Part shown: positions 8,378 through 15,817 of the stretch, one piece after another
Numbering within the stretch: the stretch's first letter is position 1
Layout of the letters: the number at the start of each line of letters is the position of its first letter
Origin: Nitrospira sp.
Lineage (GTDB): Bacteria > Nitrospirota > Nitrospiria > Nitrospirales > Nitrospiraceae
NCBI GenBank assembly: GCA_021323395.1
Contig: JAJONL010000057.1
Coordinates: forward strand, 1-32,784
Direction of reading: 5' to 3'
DNA length: 32,784 nt
Made by a program: the position numbers and the translations under genes
The notes under the pieces: generated by a model
Database searches by the model: none
What the model was told of the DNA's origin: nothing
The model's input: the letters and a program-made list of their open reading frames with translations, nothing else

Positions 8378-9198
8378 GCGCGTGACCGACGCGGTTGTGG
8401 AGTCGGATCTTCTGCGGTCAAACGGGCGCGAAGACGTTCGAGCCTGGTGGTGTTCTCAGCCAATTTCGGGAGGTCGTACTTTCGGTCCATACGCACGACT
8501 TGCTCCAGCATCTCTACCGCCATCTGCAGTTGTCCGAGGTCCTCGTAACATTGAGCCAGGATATAGCGAGCTCCGCCTGTGCGCAACTCGTCTCGACTCC
8601 GTTCAGCAATCGATTGACTCGTATGGCAGCAGGCGATGGCATCCTCGTACCGCTTTTGAATGGCAAAGGTACGTCCCATCATCCGCCAGGCATCGGCGAC
8701 ACCTCCCTGATTGTTCAGTCGCCGCATCAGCACCAGAGATTGCTCGTAGTGGCGAAGAGCATCCTCAAACTGCCCTGTTTCTCGCGCCACAAGTCCTAAG
8801 TCTGAAAACAACACAGCCTTGCCGAGTTCATCATGCACACGCGTCATGATGTCGAGTGCTTCTAGGTAGTAGGCTCTGGCGAGTTCCCATTCGCCGGCGT
8901 CAGCACGCAAATTTCCAAGGTTGGCCAGGGTAGTTCCAATACCCTTCTCGTCTCCAAGAACTTTCTGCAGTTCCAACACTTCTTGGTAATAATTGTGTGC
9001 CGATTCGCGACGGCCACTGACCGCGCAGATATTGCCAAGATTGCCTAACGTCGCGCTGAGTGCCCGATGATCACCCGTCAAGCGATCACATTCCAGCGCT
9101 TTCGCGTAACAGGCATAGGCATCCGTATAATGGCCGCGCGCAAAGTGCTCGTTGCCTTGGCGGTTGAGTTCCTCTGAGAGTCCGTTTCGTAGCGCCAT
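8374..9198 (-). CDS. tetratricopeptide-repeat protein
   Basis: A 274-residue protein built almost entirely of TPR units of the longer Rapsyn/LGN-like form. Examples are NEHFARGHYTDAYACYAKAL, TLGNLGNICAVSGRRESAHN, TLANLGNLRADAGEWELARA and FSDLGLVARETGQFEDALRH, spaced about 40 residues, then YEDAIACCHTSQSIAE and DLGQLQMAVEMLEQV. There is no signal peptide, so it should be a cytosolic protein-protein scaffold. AGAGG precedes the ATG at 9198. It lies 6 nt after the MBL-fold gene and overlaps the following gene by 4 nt, so it is within the same operon. Confidence 0.88.
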   Translation of the reverse strand: MALRNGLSEELNRQGNEHFARGHYTDAYACYAKALECDRLTGDHRALSATLGNLGNICAVSGRRESAHNYYQEVLELQKVLGDEKGIGTTLANLGNLRADAGEWELARAYYLEALDIMTRVHDELGKAVLFSDLGLVARETGQFEDALRHYEQSLVLMRRLNNQGGVADAWRMMGRTFAIQKRYEDAIACCHTSQSIAERSRDELRTGGARYILAQCYEDLGQLQMAVEMLEQVVRMDRKYDLPKLAENTTRLERLRARLTAEDPTPQPRRSRA

Positions 9199-9204
9199 TG
9201 TCCT

Positions 9205-9801
9205 CTAGGCCTGCAGCGCCCGCTCCACCGCCTGTTTCGCCTCACCGATGATGCTAGCGCCGTCCCCTACAAGAATCGAGTCGAAGTTATATTTCAGCAA
9301 GCGCCTCAGTCCTTCTCTTGCCCTAGTCACATCACTGTATTTCTCTGGCGCCAATAGACTCATGGACCCCGACGGTTTCCCAATGAGCGCATCACCGACA
9401 ATGAGCACCCCTTTTCCCTGCTGAATATACAGAGCCGATTCACCGAGGGATTTTTGATGGTTGAGTTGAATAACCCAAATACCACCGGGCAAGAGTTCCC
9501 CATCCTTGAAAGTCCTGGTCGGCTTCAGGTCCATGTGTGGAGCATCGAGGTCAGGTACTAGCATCTGACAACGAAACTCAGCCTGATACGTCTCCGCCTC
9601 GCGAGCATGGTCCCGATTGGTGACGATAATGTAGTCGAGGCCCCCCTGGCGCCGAATAAATGTGCTGACCTCGGCCGTCATGGGCGGAGGATCAATGAGA
9701 ATCTTATGCTCACCGACATTGAGGAACAGTCCGTTAAAATCGATCTGCTTCTCGTCGGAGAACCAAGACCATTGCCAGATGCCGGAAAGGAGCTGTTTCA
9801 C
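9205..9801 (-). CDS. MBL-fold (metallo-beta-lactamase-like) protein with altered metal site
   Basis: A 198-residue protein with the topology of the MBL fold: KILIDPPP, then DYIIVTNRDHAREAE in the position of THxHxDH, LNHQKSLGESALYI in the position of the PGHTPG strand, and VLIVGDALIG in the position of the bridging Asp strand. The end, ILVGDGASI, sits where a final GHG normally occurs. Several canonical His ligands are replaced (Asn/Arg for the first two, Asp for the last), so the metal site differs from glyoxalase II-type enzymes. It starts with GTG at 9801, with GAGG 9-10 nt upstream. Hydrolase, or a non-catalytic relative: undecided. Confidence 0.75.
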   Translation of the reverse strand: MKQLLSGIWQWSWFSDEKQIDFNGLFLNVGEHKILIDPPPMTAEVSTFIRRQGGLDYIIVTNRDHAREAETYQAEFRCQMLVPDLDAPHMDLKPTRTFKDGELLPGGIWVIQLNHQKSLGESALYIQQGKGVLIVGDALIGKPSGSMSLLAPEKYSDVTRAREGLRRLLKYNFDSILVGDGASIIGEAKQAVERALQA

Positions 9802-9825
9802 GTCTGTGGCCTCGGACTCGCGAAA

Positions 9826-10065
9826 TTACAATGCCGCAATCGCATCTTGCAGGGTTTTCGTGACCTTCGTGCTAATCCCAGTGTCACTAGGTAGGTCAAT
9901 AATATCGTCCTCTGACACAGTGATAAATTTACGGTTAGGCCCTTTCGTCAGGGAAATGAGAAACATACTGTTCGTCGGCTTCGTCGGAATCACAACCTCA
10001 ACCGCTTCGCTGATTCCACGCACCACTTCGAGAAATTTCAGTTTGCCTTCTTCCCACTCGTCCAT
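9826..10065 (-). CDS. small protein of unknown function (79 aa)
   Basis: A short acidic protein with predicted mixed beta/alpha content (EVVIPTKPTNSMFLISLT, KFITVSEDDIIDLP). I do not recognise it. It has no cysteines, signal or membrane segment. The ATG at 10065 follows AGAGG with suitable spacing. It lies 17 nt after the thioredoxin-like gene and 24 nt before the MBL-fold gene, so it belongs to the same transcript. Confidence 0.65.
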   Translation of the reverse strand: MDEWEEGKLKFLEVVRGISEAVEVVIPTKPTNSMFLISLTKGPNRKFITVSEDDIIDLPSDTGISTKVTKTLQDAIAAL

Positions 10066-10082
10066 GGAACCTCTTTTCGCCC

Positions 10083-10622
10083 TTACATGGCACCGGCAGC
10101 CGGCGCGGATGACAACAATTTTTCCACTTCCTGGATGATCTGTTCAGCCCCGGCCAGTTCCATATTACCGACGCGCTGCCACCTGATCACACCCTGCTGA
10201 TCGATGACATACACGTTAGGGATGAACTTCCCTCCGCCATAGATCTTGTCAGTAACCTTGTTTGGGTCGAGTAGGTAAGGGTAGGTGACTTTTACCGGAA
10301 ATGCGCTGAGAAACTCACCCACATCGCGCTTGGAATTCCCTGAAGAATTGACGCCGACCACGGCGACGTTTTTTCCGGTCAAGGCTTCATGAACCTTTTG
10401 CAGATTCGACCCCTGCACCATACAGGGGTCGCAGATATGGAATAATCCCAGGACGATAACCTTGCCCTTGAGATTTTCAAGCGCAACAGCATCGCCGGTC
10501 ACTGATGTCAGAGCAAAGGCCGGCGCCTTTTCACCCACCTTGAAGAATCCAGCCGCCCAAACCAGCTGGGGCACCCAAAAGGGAGACAATGCGATTGCTA
10601 TGGCAATGAAAATGCGCCTCAT
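10083..10622 (-). CDS. exported TlpA/ResA-like thioredoxin-fold protein
   Basis: A 179-residue AhpC/TSA-Redoxin family protein. Residues 1-23 form a Sec signal peptide (hydrophobic AIAIALSPFWVPQLVWAAG), so it acts in the periplasm or on the membrane. The redox centre is CDPC within GLFHICDPCMVQG (about residue 63). The cis-Pro region is KFIPNVYVIDQQG. It probably reduces or exchanges disulfides in exported proteins, possibly cytochromes, though no cytochrome-maturation gene is next to it. AAAGGAG precedes the ATG at 10622. It is the first gene of the six-gene minus operon down to 6893. Confidence 0.88.
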   Translation of the reverse strand: MRRIFIAIAIALSPFWVPQLVWAAGFFKVGEKAPAFALTSVTGDAVALENLKGKVIVLGLFHICDPCMVQGSNLQKVHEALTGKNVAVVGVNSSGNSKRDVGEFLSAFPVKVTYPYLLDPNKVTDKIYGGGKFIPNVYVIDQQGVIRWQRVGNMELAGAEQIIQEVEKLLSSAPAAGAM

Positions 10623-10807
10623 CAGAAGCTCCTTTCTGGATCCGGAACGTGTATGTAGAAAATCGCTATTTCAGCAGCCCGAATGAACCGCCACCACAAT
10701 TCACCATGAAGCATCCTAGCACGCGAAATTTTGGGGGAGCAACCACTGAGGGCCAATGAATCGGACATGGATGAGGAAAAGGCCTCCTTGGCGGGAAGTA
10801 TTTGCCT

Positions 10808-12097
10808 CTAACTTTCGCCTAGTAACCACCGCACAACTGCTTGGCGAACACGAATTGAGGGGAGACACTTCACGGCTAGCCAACGAAGGGTCATAAAACA
10901 GGCGAAGACCCCTCGTAGTCTTCGCTGTAACTGGAACCACGGCAATGGCTGGGTAATCACTTCCGCCTCATCCAGGCAAAGCGCTATACCAAGCTTCCAA
11001 CGTTCCCACCAAGAATCTTTGAGAGTGAAGTAGAGCGCATCCGCGCAGTCCTCATCGATCCCTTGGCCAGGATGCTTGAGCAACTGTTTCGGCATGCGGT
11101 GCACCAGGGACGATAGATCCGCATCAAGGTCTATGGCATGCAGCACGCCGCGCGGCAGAGCTGTGTCGAACAAGTTTTTGGCCATGGCCAAACCCAGCAG
11201 CACCATTCGTTGACAGCCCCATTCGTCAGCCTGAAACAAAACCCGGCTCCAATCCAACGCCGGCCGCCGACGCACCAATTCGGCCACGTCGCAGATCCAT
11301 TTCAACTGCTCCCACGCCTGTTTTGATCCATGCACACAGAGTAAGATCAAAAGATCTTCGGAACAGAGGCCCATTGCACTTTTCCCCGGCAAATGAACCG
11401 GCTTCAGCCTATCCCAAAATCCGCCTCGGTCCAGCCGGAAAGCGAAGTGCTGCCGAGCCATGACCCACTGAAGATCTATCGCAATAATCCCGTTTTTCTT
11501 CTGAAAGAAATGAAAGGACTCACCAGGTGCGTTTACGGCCCTCATATCCCGACTACTGAGCTGGTACCCTCGCGACCAGAGCACCTGCCTGGCCTGAGGA
11601 ATGGACTCCCGATCGACGATCAGATCCAAATCCGAGCATTCACGTAGGCTGAGGTCCCCATAGGCGCTCTGGGCAAGCGTGACGCCTTTGAAGGGAATGG
11701 CGCGAACGCCTTTTGCGGCCAACGCATCGAGTACCGCCACCAGTTCTTTAGCAAGTACAGTGTTGACTAGGGCATTTACTTGGATATGCCGACGAAACGC
11801 CTGGTGGATGGCAGCAGGCACTGCCGCGGGACAAATAGCAGACAATGTGCGATACGCCAAGGGCGCCACTCCGTGAGCTTTCGACAGTCGCCACACCAAT
11901 TCCCAATTAATGGCCTCACTGGCCAAATCCTCAACTTCCACCCGAACGAACTCATTGATAGTGGTTCGCGCGCAGAGCACGAGCAATCGGCCCTCCGCAT
12001 GCATCTGGGATACTTCAGAAGGCGCCACGGGGGAGGGCCGACCTCGCGGATGGGCCCGTTTCCATCGCGCAGTCATGGAGTTCTGGTTTTGTCTCAT
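10808..12097 (-). CDS. PF14907-type nucleotidyltransferase-fold protein of lasso-peptide clusters
   Basis: A 429-residue protein with the motif FKGVTLAQ.AYGDLSLRECSDLDLIVD (about 136-162), whose D-x-D pair is the metal site of the minimal nucleotidyltransferase fold. This uncharacterised family recurs in lasso-peptide and related RiPP loci, often next to an HPr-kinase-like gene. I chose the ATG at 12097 because it overlaps the kinase stop by 4 nt (ATGA); upstream in-frame starts would run into the kinase gene. No internal break is visible, unlike its neighbours. What it modifies is unknown. It is the last gene of the decayed lasso locus; 185 nt separate it from the next operon. Confidence 0.82.
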   Translation of the reverse strand: MRQNQNSMTARWKRAHPRGRPSPVAPSEVSQMHAEGRLLVLCARTTINEFVRVEVEDLASEAINWELVWRLSKAHGVAPLAYRTLSAICPAAVPAAIHQAFRRHIQVNALVNTVLAKELVAVLDALAAKGVRAIPFKGVTLAQSAYGDLSLRECSDLDLIVDRESIPQARQVLWSRGYQLSSRDMRAVNAPGESFHFFQKKNGIIAIDLQWVMARQHFAFRLDRGGFWDRLKPVHLPGKSAMGLCSEDLLILLCVHGSKQAWEQLKWICDVAELVRRRPALDWSRVLFQADEWGCQRMVLLGLAMAKNLFDTALPRGVLHAIDLDADLSSLVHRMPKQLLKHPGQGIDEDCADALYFTLKDSWWERWKLGIALCLDEAEVITQPLPWFQLQRRLRGVFACFMTLRWLAVKCLPSIRVRQAVVRWLLGES

Positions 12098-12813
12098 CTC
12101 AATGCTCGCGCCGCACTTGTCTCTCCCAAGAGAGGTGTCACTAACCAAGGCAACTCCATAATATCGCGGCCAAAATGAAGCCGATGGCACGCTGTCTGCT
12201 CGACTAATTGCACAAGCGTTTGGACCTCCCGACGCGCAACCTTCGCGTCGTACACCAGCAACGAATGAGGAAGGATCAGTTCCAATGCCTTCCGTTTCGA
12301 AAGGGACTCCACGCAGCTATGCGAAGAATTGATAACCTTGGGAAAGAGAATCACGGCTGCTTCGCAGGAAGCTTTTAATGGACCAGGGTATATATCCTCT
12401 GCATAGAAATAGCGTTTAGGGACACCGGCGTATAGAACGGATGCCGACGTATCGCGCAGTTCGGGGAAAAATGACACGGTGTTATCCGTAACGTTAATTT
12501 TGAGTAGATATGGCAGAAGTTCCACGCGCTCATTCTCTAAGAGAAAGAACGGATGGTCGTCTGAGAGATAGCGGTATCCAGAACGGAGAAGAGACAAACA
12601 TGCTGTAGTTTTCCCACGTCCACTGCACCCAGGGATTAAAATGCCCCGCCCATTTTTTTCTAGTGCCGTGGCATGAAAGGTGTAGAGACCGCGCCGTTTC
12701 AAAAGTTCCGTCATGCCGAAGTGCACAAAGCTGACCCTGGTATCTGGAGCCATCGATTCCGGCCGCACCAGATACCCGTGAACCGACAGCGAGACTCCAT
12801 CGACTACCACCAT
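12094..12813 (-). CDS. HPr-kinase-like protein, C-terminal fragment with P-loop (frameshifted gene)
   Basis: A 239-residue reading frame with the Walker A GCSGRGKTT (62-70) and the following SDDHPF segment characteristic of HPr kinase/phosphorylase relatives. In paeninodin-type lasso clusters such a kinase phosphorylates the C-terminal Ser of the precursor. The ATG at 12813 lies inside an overlap with the upstream frame. Reading this frame further upstream gives IDPDFHEEG before the Met, which continues the protein more naturally than the Arg/Trp tail of the upstream frame. The two pieces therefore look like one gene broken by a one-base loss. Translational restart at the overlapping ATG could still yield a P-loop fragment. 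Confidence 0.78.
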   Translation of the reverse strand: MVVVDGVSLSVHGYLVRPESMAPDTRVSFVHFGMTELLKRRGLYTFHATALEKNGRGILIPGCSGRGKTTACLSLLRSGYRYLSDDHPFFLLENERVELLPYLLKINVTDNTVSFFPELRDTSASVLYAGVPKRYFYAEDIYPGPLKASCEAAVILFPKVINSSHSCVESLSKRKALELILPHSLLVYDAKVARREVQTLVQLVEQTACHRLHFGRDIMELPWLVTPLLGETSAARALR

Positions 12814-13136
12814 GCCTTCCTCGTGAAAATCCGGATCAATAATCCGTGATCAGAATAGATGTCGCAGAGCCAGGTCGTCTGTCGTTCGAGGCCGGTCACA
12901 AGGCCTGTACCGGCATATAATCGTTTAGCAAAAGTGGAAATGCTTACGGGCATGCTCTCCCGCCGTTCGACAGCATCGAACTGCAGAAGCATAGGAGAGT
13001 CTCCAATGGCTTTGTACTCAAAGTAATGGAGGAACGTCGCAACGGACGTCCTCAGTGCCATGGAATCAGTGACAAATTTGAACTCCATCCCGTGCACTGA
13101 GAATAGAAGTTCGTTCCTTGTCGACGTCATCGACAT
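12804..13136 (-). CDS. HPr-kinase-like protein, N-terminal fragment (frameshifted gene)
   Basis: 110 residues in a different frame from the P-loop fragment. The start at 13136 follows AAAGGAA with good spacing; a GTG-type extension upstream to 13208 has no ribosome site. The body (FLHYFEYKAIGD, then LCDIYSDHGLLI) looks like the N-terminal accessory region found before the P-loop in HPr-kinase-like lasso proteins of about 300-360 residues. The last residues RIFTRKAWW are likely frameshift sequence. The break maps to about 12825-12845, where the upstream frame (GLLI) passes into the downstream frame (DPDFHEEG) by a shift equal to one lost base. Confidence 0.65.
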   Translation of the reverse strand: MSMTSTRNELLFSVHGMEFKFVTDSMALRTSVATFLHYFEYKAIGDSPMLLQFDAVERRESMPVSISTFAKRLYAGTGLVTGLERQTTWLCDIYSDHGLLIRIFTRKAWW

Positions 13137-13249
13137 TGATTCCTTTCCTTTTTCCCATATCCCCCCTCTAGTGATTCTCACAGTCCTCAGTGAGGCTGGT
13201 CGACACACAGACCAGCCACCTCCTCCGCTCTCACAGAAGATCTGTCGTG

Positions 13250-13362
13250 TTAGGACGAGGGGTGGTTTATCACTCGGGAAAGCTGGATGGCCGTCACGTC
13301 GCGCAACACTCGTGCCTCACAAGTTCCGGCTTCACATAGACCTCTTTCTTCTGTTGATTCAT
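13250..13362 (-). pseudogene. lasso-peptide precursor, frameshifted
   Basis: A short gene with the strongest ribosome site of the region (AAAGGAGGTGAG, 5 nt before the ATG at 13362). The peptide begins MNQQKKEVYVKPELVRHE, containing the YxxPxL leader motif recognised by the lasso RRE protein (Y-V-K-P-E-L). In the present frame it ends after ECCAT (stop at 13294-13296, 22 residues). One base restored after the GAG codon (about 13308) gives LRDVTA, with the penultimate leader Thr, then a short tail ending in Ser-Ser at a TAA (13250-13252). The C-terminal Ser fits the adjacent HPr-kinase-like gene. No Asp/Glu macrolactam acceptor is visible in the restored tail, so the core may also be damaged. 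Confidence 0.6.
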
Positions 13363-13367
13363 CTTGT

Positions 13368-13379
13368 CTCACCTCCTTT
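13368..13379 (-). promoter_or_regulatory. strong ribosome binding site of the precursor peptide
   Basis: AAAGGAGGTGAG pairs almost perfectly with the 3' end of 16S rRNA and sits 5 nt upstream of an ATG that opens only a 22-codon frame. Such a site in front of so short a frame supports a former, highly translated peptide gene. Confidence 0.7.
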
Positions 13380-13518
13380 CAGTATGAACAGATGGCCGAT
13401 ACGACAGAGTCGAGCGAGTGATGTCCCGTGGACAGATCCCACATGACAGACCCTCCAGCATCGCGCTGTGGACGTCTTCGCTTTGTTTGATGCATAGGTG
13501 CGATATGGCGACCGTCGG

Positions 13519-13839
13519 GTCTGCCCACTCATGCGCTATATCCGGCATAAGCAACTCTTTAAATGACAATGAAGAGAGTCCGATCAGCGTCGCGAGAAAG
13601 AAACTCAGTAATCCCTTACGTTCAATGCTCCGAGCAGAGGCAACCATACTTGCGTGGTCCCGCGTTCTTCCATCCCCAGTGAGTTTGGAGATCTCCCCTT
13701 TTGGGGGAGTCGACTGAGCGACGGATCGCAACGATGATGAGCGGCCCGGCTACCGGATGGATGGAAACAGGAGGACAGGTCCCGATGGATAATTTCTGGA
13801 TCCAACGTATGAAAGTGAACAAACCAGGCGGGACTTTTA
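13519..13839 (-). pseudogene. relic of lasso cyclase (asparagine-synthetase-like, LarC/McjC type), N-terminal part only
   Basis: The minus strand directly after the B2 relic reads SPAWFVHFHTLDPEIIHRDL, matching the N-terminus of class-II amidotransferase/asparagine-synthetase-like cyclases (compare SGIAGIVHFDGR.xDPxxxxRM). A second frame then gives a TPP/RSIERKGLLS segment and LSFKELLMPDIAHEWAD, which lines up with the family's SDxELILxAYxxWG, about 93 codons in, the expected distance. The start codon is gone (ATA where ATG is expected), at least one frameshift lies between the parts, and the synthetase domain (around 400 residues) is missing. A colinear fragment ending MWDLSTGHHSLDSVV (13379-13444) could be the next part of this gene or a scrap of a PqqD-like B1 gene. 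Confidence 0.5.
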
Positions 13840-14295
13840 TGAAGAGAAAGGAAGAATCATGAGGAATTTGTTATTGGTTACTACTCGGACTGGACTCGGA
13901 GGAAAGCTGATTGTCACCTTGAACTTGCGCCAATGCGCGGAATCCTCCAAATAATCCCGCTCGTTCGCATCAAGCAAGCAGGGCCCACCAAACTCCCTGA
14001 AGCTTCATCACACCGCACCGGAACTGCACAGGAATGCCGACATGACGTGCAAACCAATAAAGGGTCAATGCGCGAGGAAAACTATTGCCCTGAGGGTTAT
14101 ACGGGGCCAGCGCTAGCCAGCGATCCACATAATAGGCCACATCTTCCATAACCGTTTGGTCCTGGCCCTCTGCCGCGTCTTCCGCGGTCAACCAACTCAA
14201 CAATGGGATGAGATTCACCAGCCGAAGTGCAACTTGAATCGCTACGATCACAAGGCCGGTGCCGGCAATCAAGCGACATTTCTTACGACTGACAT
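13837..14295 (-). pseudogene. relic of lasso-peptide B2 protease (transglutaminase-like)
   Basis: The frame from about 14290 to 13980 reads SRKKCRLIAG, one hydrophobic segment, then NPQGNSFPRALTLYWFARHVGIPVQFRCGVMK, the core of the PF13471 transglutaminase-like fold of lasso B2 leader peptidases. The position of the catalytic Cys (usually N-C-[LF]-P-R) is Ser (AGT). After MKLQG the frame breaks; the next frame continues EFGGPCLLDANERDYLED...FKVTISFP to a TAA at 13837-13839, matching the usual GHxWL..xxxxYLE...F..TYSFP ending, but with Pro in place of the catalytic His. The ATG at 14295 is out of frame with the body. Lesions at both catalytic residues and two frame breaks make this a pseudogene. 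Confidence 0.65.
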
Positions 14296-14375
14296 TCCAG
14301 TCAGTGGAACAAGGCGGGAAGAGAAGTCCAGATGATCGTGGTTTGCCCTCACAAATGTGGAGGCGAGAGAGATGA

Positions 14376-15806
14376 CTAACGTGAAGATTCGAAAAGGCCC
14401 AGTTGAAGCTCTTCTGCTCGGGTAAAAGAGATGGGGTACCGTTCAGTGAAGCAGGCATTGCAGTACTGTTCCGGGACACCTGGGGCGGCTTTCAGCATCC
14501 CCTCCAGACTCAAATAGGCGAGGCTATCGGCGGTGATGTATTTGCGGATTTCTTCGGTGGTGTGACTGGAGGCGATCAACTCTTTTTTAGTCGGCGTATC
14601 GATACCGTAAAAACAGGGCGACACGATGGGAGGGGAACTGATCCGCATGTGGACCTCTTTCGCCCCGGCATGACGCAACATCTTCACAATTTTCCGGCTG
14701 GTCGTGCCTCGCACCAATGAATCGTCGACCACGATGACGCGCTTGCCTTCCAGCACTTCGGGGACAGCGTTGAGCTTGACCTTCACGCCGAAGTGACGAA
14801 TGGATTGCTCCGGCTCGATAAACGTCCGACCCACGTAGTGATTCCGAATGAGACCGGTCTCGAAGCGAATCCCCGAGCCTTCGGAATATCCCAATGCTGC
14901 CGGCACGCCGGAATCCGGCACAGGAATGACAATGTCAGCCGGCACCATGGATTCCTGAGCCAGTTGGCGCCCGAACGCTTTGCGGATCGAATACACCGCG
15001 CGACCTCCAAAAATGCGACTGTCGGGACGGGAAAAATAGACATATTCAAACACGCACATCGCGGGATTGGTGGGCGCGAACGGTTTATAACTGGTGACGC
15101 CCTTATGGTCCAGCACGACCAGCTCGCCCGGCTCGATTTCCCGCACATATTCGGCATCCAACAAATCGAACGCACAACTCTCGGAAGCGACAATCCACGC
15201 ATCCCGAAAACGCCCCAAACAAAGCGGACGAAATCCATGCGGATCGCGCGCCGCAATAATACCCTGATCCGTCATGAGGACCACCGAGAACGCGCCGCGA
15301 ACCTGAGTCAACGAATCGATCACGCGCTCAAGCAAGGTATCAGCCCGTGAATGCGCGATGAGGTGAATGATCACCTCTGTATCGGAGGTCGATTGGAAAA
15401 TGGCCCCATACGCCTCCAGCTCGCTGCGCAGCATGGTGGCATTGATCAAGTTTCCATTGTGCGCCACGGCCAGATTGCCAAACGCGAAATTGACGTTCAA
15501 TGGCTGCACATTCTTGAGGCCGGCTCCCCCCGCCGTAGAGTAGCGATTGTGTCCGATGGCCATCGTCCCCGGCAGCCCTGCCAGGGCTTGCTGGGAAAAT
15601 ATATCGGCCACATGGCCCTGGCCCTTTTCGATATAAAAATGCTCACCGTCGTTGGACACGATCCCGGAGGCTTCCTGTCCGCGATGTTGGAGCGCATAGA
15701 GGCCCAGATAAGCGAGATTGGCCGCCTCCTTGTGGCCGTATATCCCGAAGACGGCGCACTCGTCGTTGAATTTGTCGGGAGAGATAATCGGCAAATCTTT
15801 AGGCAT
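14376..15806 (-). CDS. purF: amidophosphoribosyltransferase PurF ([4Fe-4S] type)
   Basis: Catalyses the first committed step of purine synthesis (PRPP + glutamine to phosphoribosylamine), in the cytosol. 476 residues from the ATG at 15806. A short propeptide precedes the nucleophile Cys in [10 protein letters not shown], followed by HRGQEASGI of the glutaminase domain. The phosphoribosyltransferase PRPP loop is [14 protein letters not shown]. Cysteines in [15 protein letters not shown] and YCNACF match the iron-sulfur ligands of the B. subtilis-type enzyme. The start lies 11 nt after the purL stop with GGAG just upstream; a longer in-frame start at 15857 would overlap purL and is unlikely. 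It is the last gene of the rib/pur cluster. Confidence 0.97.
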   Translation of the reverse strand: MPKDLPIISPDKFNDECAVFGIYGHKEAANLAYLGLYALQHRGQEASGIVSNDGEHFYIEKGQGHVADIFSQQALAGLPGTMAIGHNRYSTAGGAGLKNVQPLNVNFAFGNLAVAHNGNLINATMLRSELEAYGAIFQSTSDTEVIIHLIAHSRADTLLERVIDSLTQVRGAFSVVLMTDQGIIAARDPHGFRPLCLGRFRDAWIVASESCAFDLLDAEYVREIEPGELVVLDHKGVTSYKPFAPTNPAMCVFEYVYFSRPDSRIFGGRAVYSIRKAFGRQLAQESMVPADIVIPVPDSGVPAALGYSEGSGIRFETGLIRNHYVGRTFIEPEQSIRHFGVKVKLNAVPEVLEGKRVIVVDDSLVRGTTSRKIVKMLRHAGAKEVHMRISSPPIVSPCFYGIDTPTKKELIASSHTTEEIRKYITADSLAYLSLEGMLKAAPGVPEQYCNACFTERYPISFTRAEELQLGLFESSR

Positions 15807-15817
15807 GGCTCCGTAAC

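Noticed and set aside
12098-12190. Longer nucleotidyltransferase start at 12190
   Set aside because: It would overlap the kinase by 97 nt; the ATGA overlap at 12094-12097 is the usual coupling arrangement.
13060-13446. 128-codon plus-strand frame across the precursor region
   Set aside because: No ribosome site or domain; it is opposite the precursor and kinase start on the minus strand.
13369-13731. 120-residue minus-strand frame as a separate intact gene
   Set aside because: Its middle part aligns with landmarks of the cyclase in a different frame from the N-terminal part, so it is treated as part of the cyclase relic.
14296-14479. N-terminal extension of the B2 relic to an ATG at 14479
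   Set aside because: It lies inside the 3' end of purF in another frame and has no B2-like sequence; the B2 body begins near 14290.
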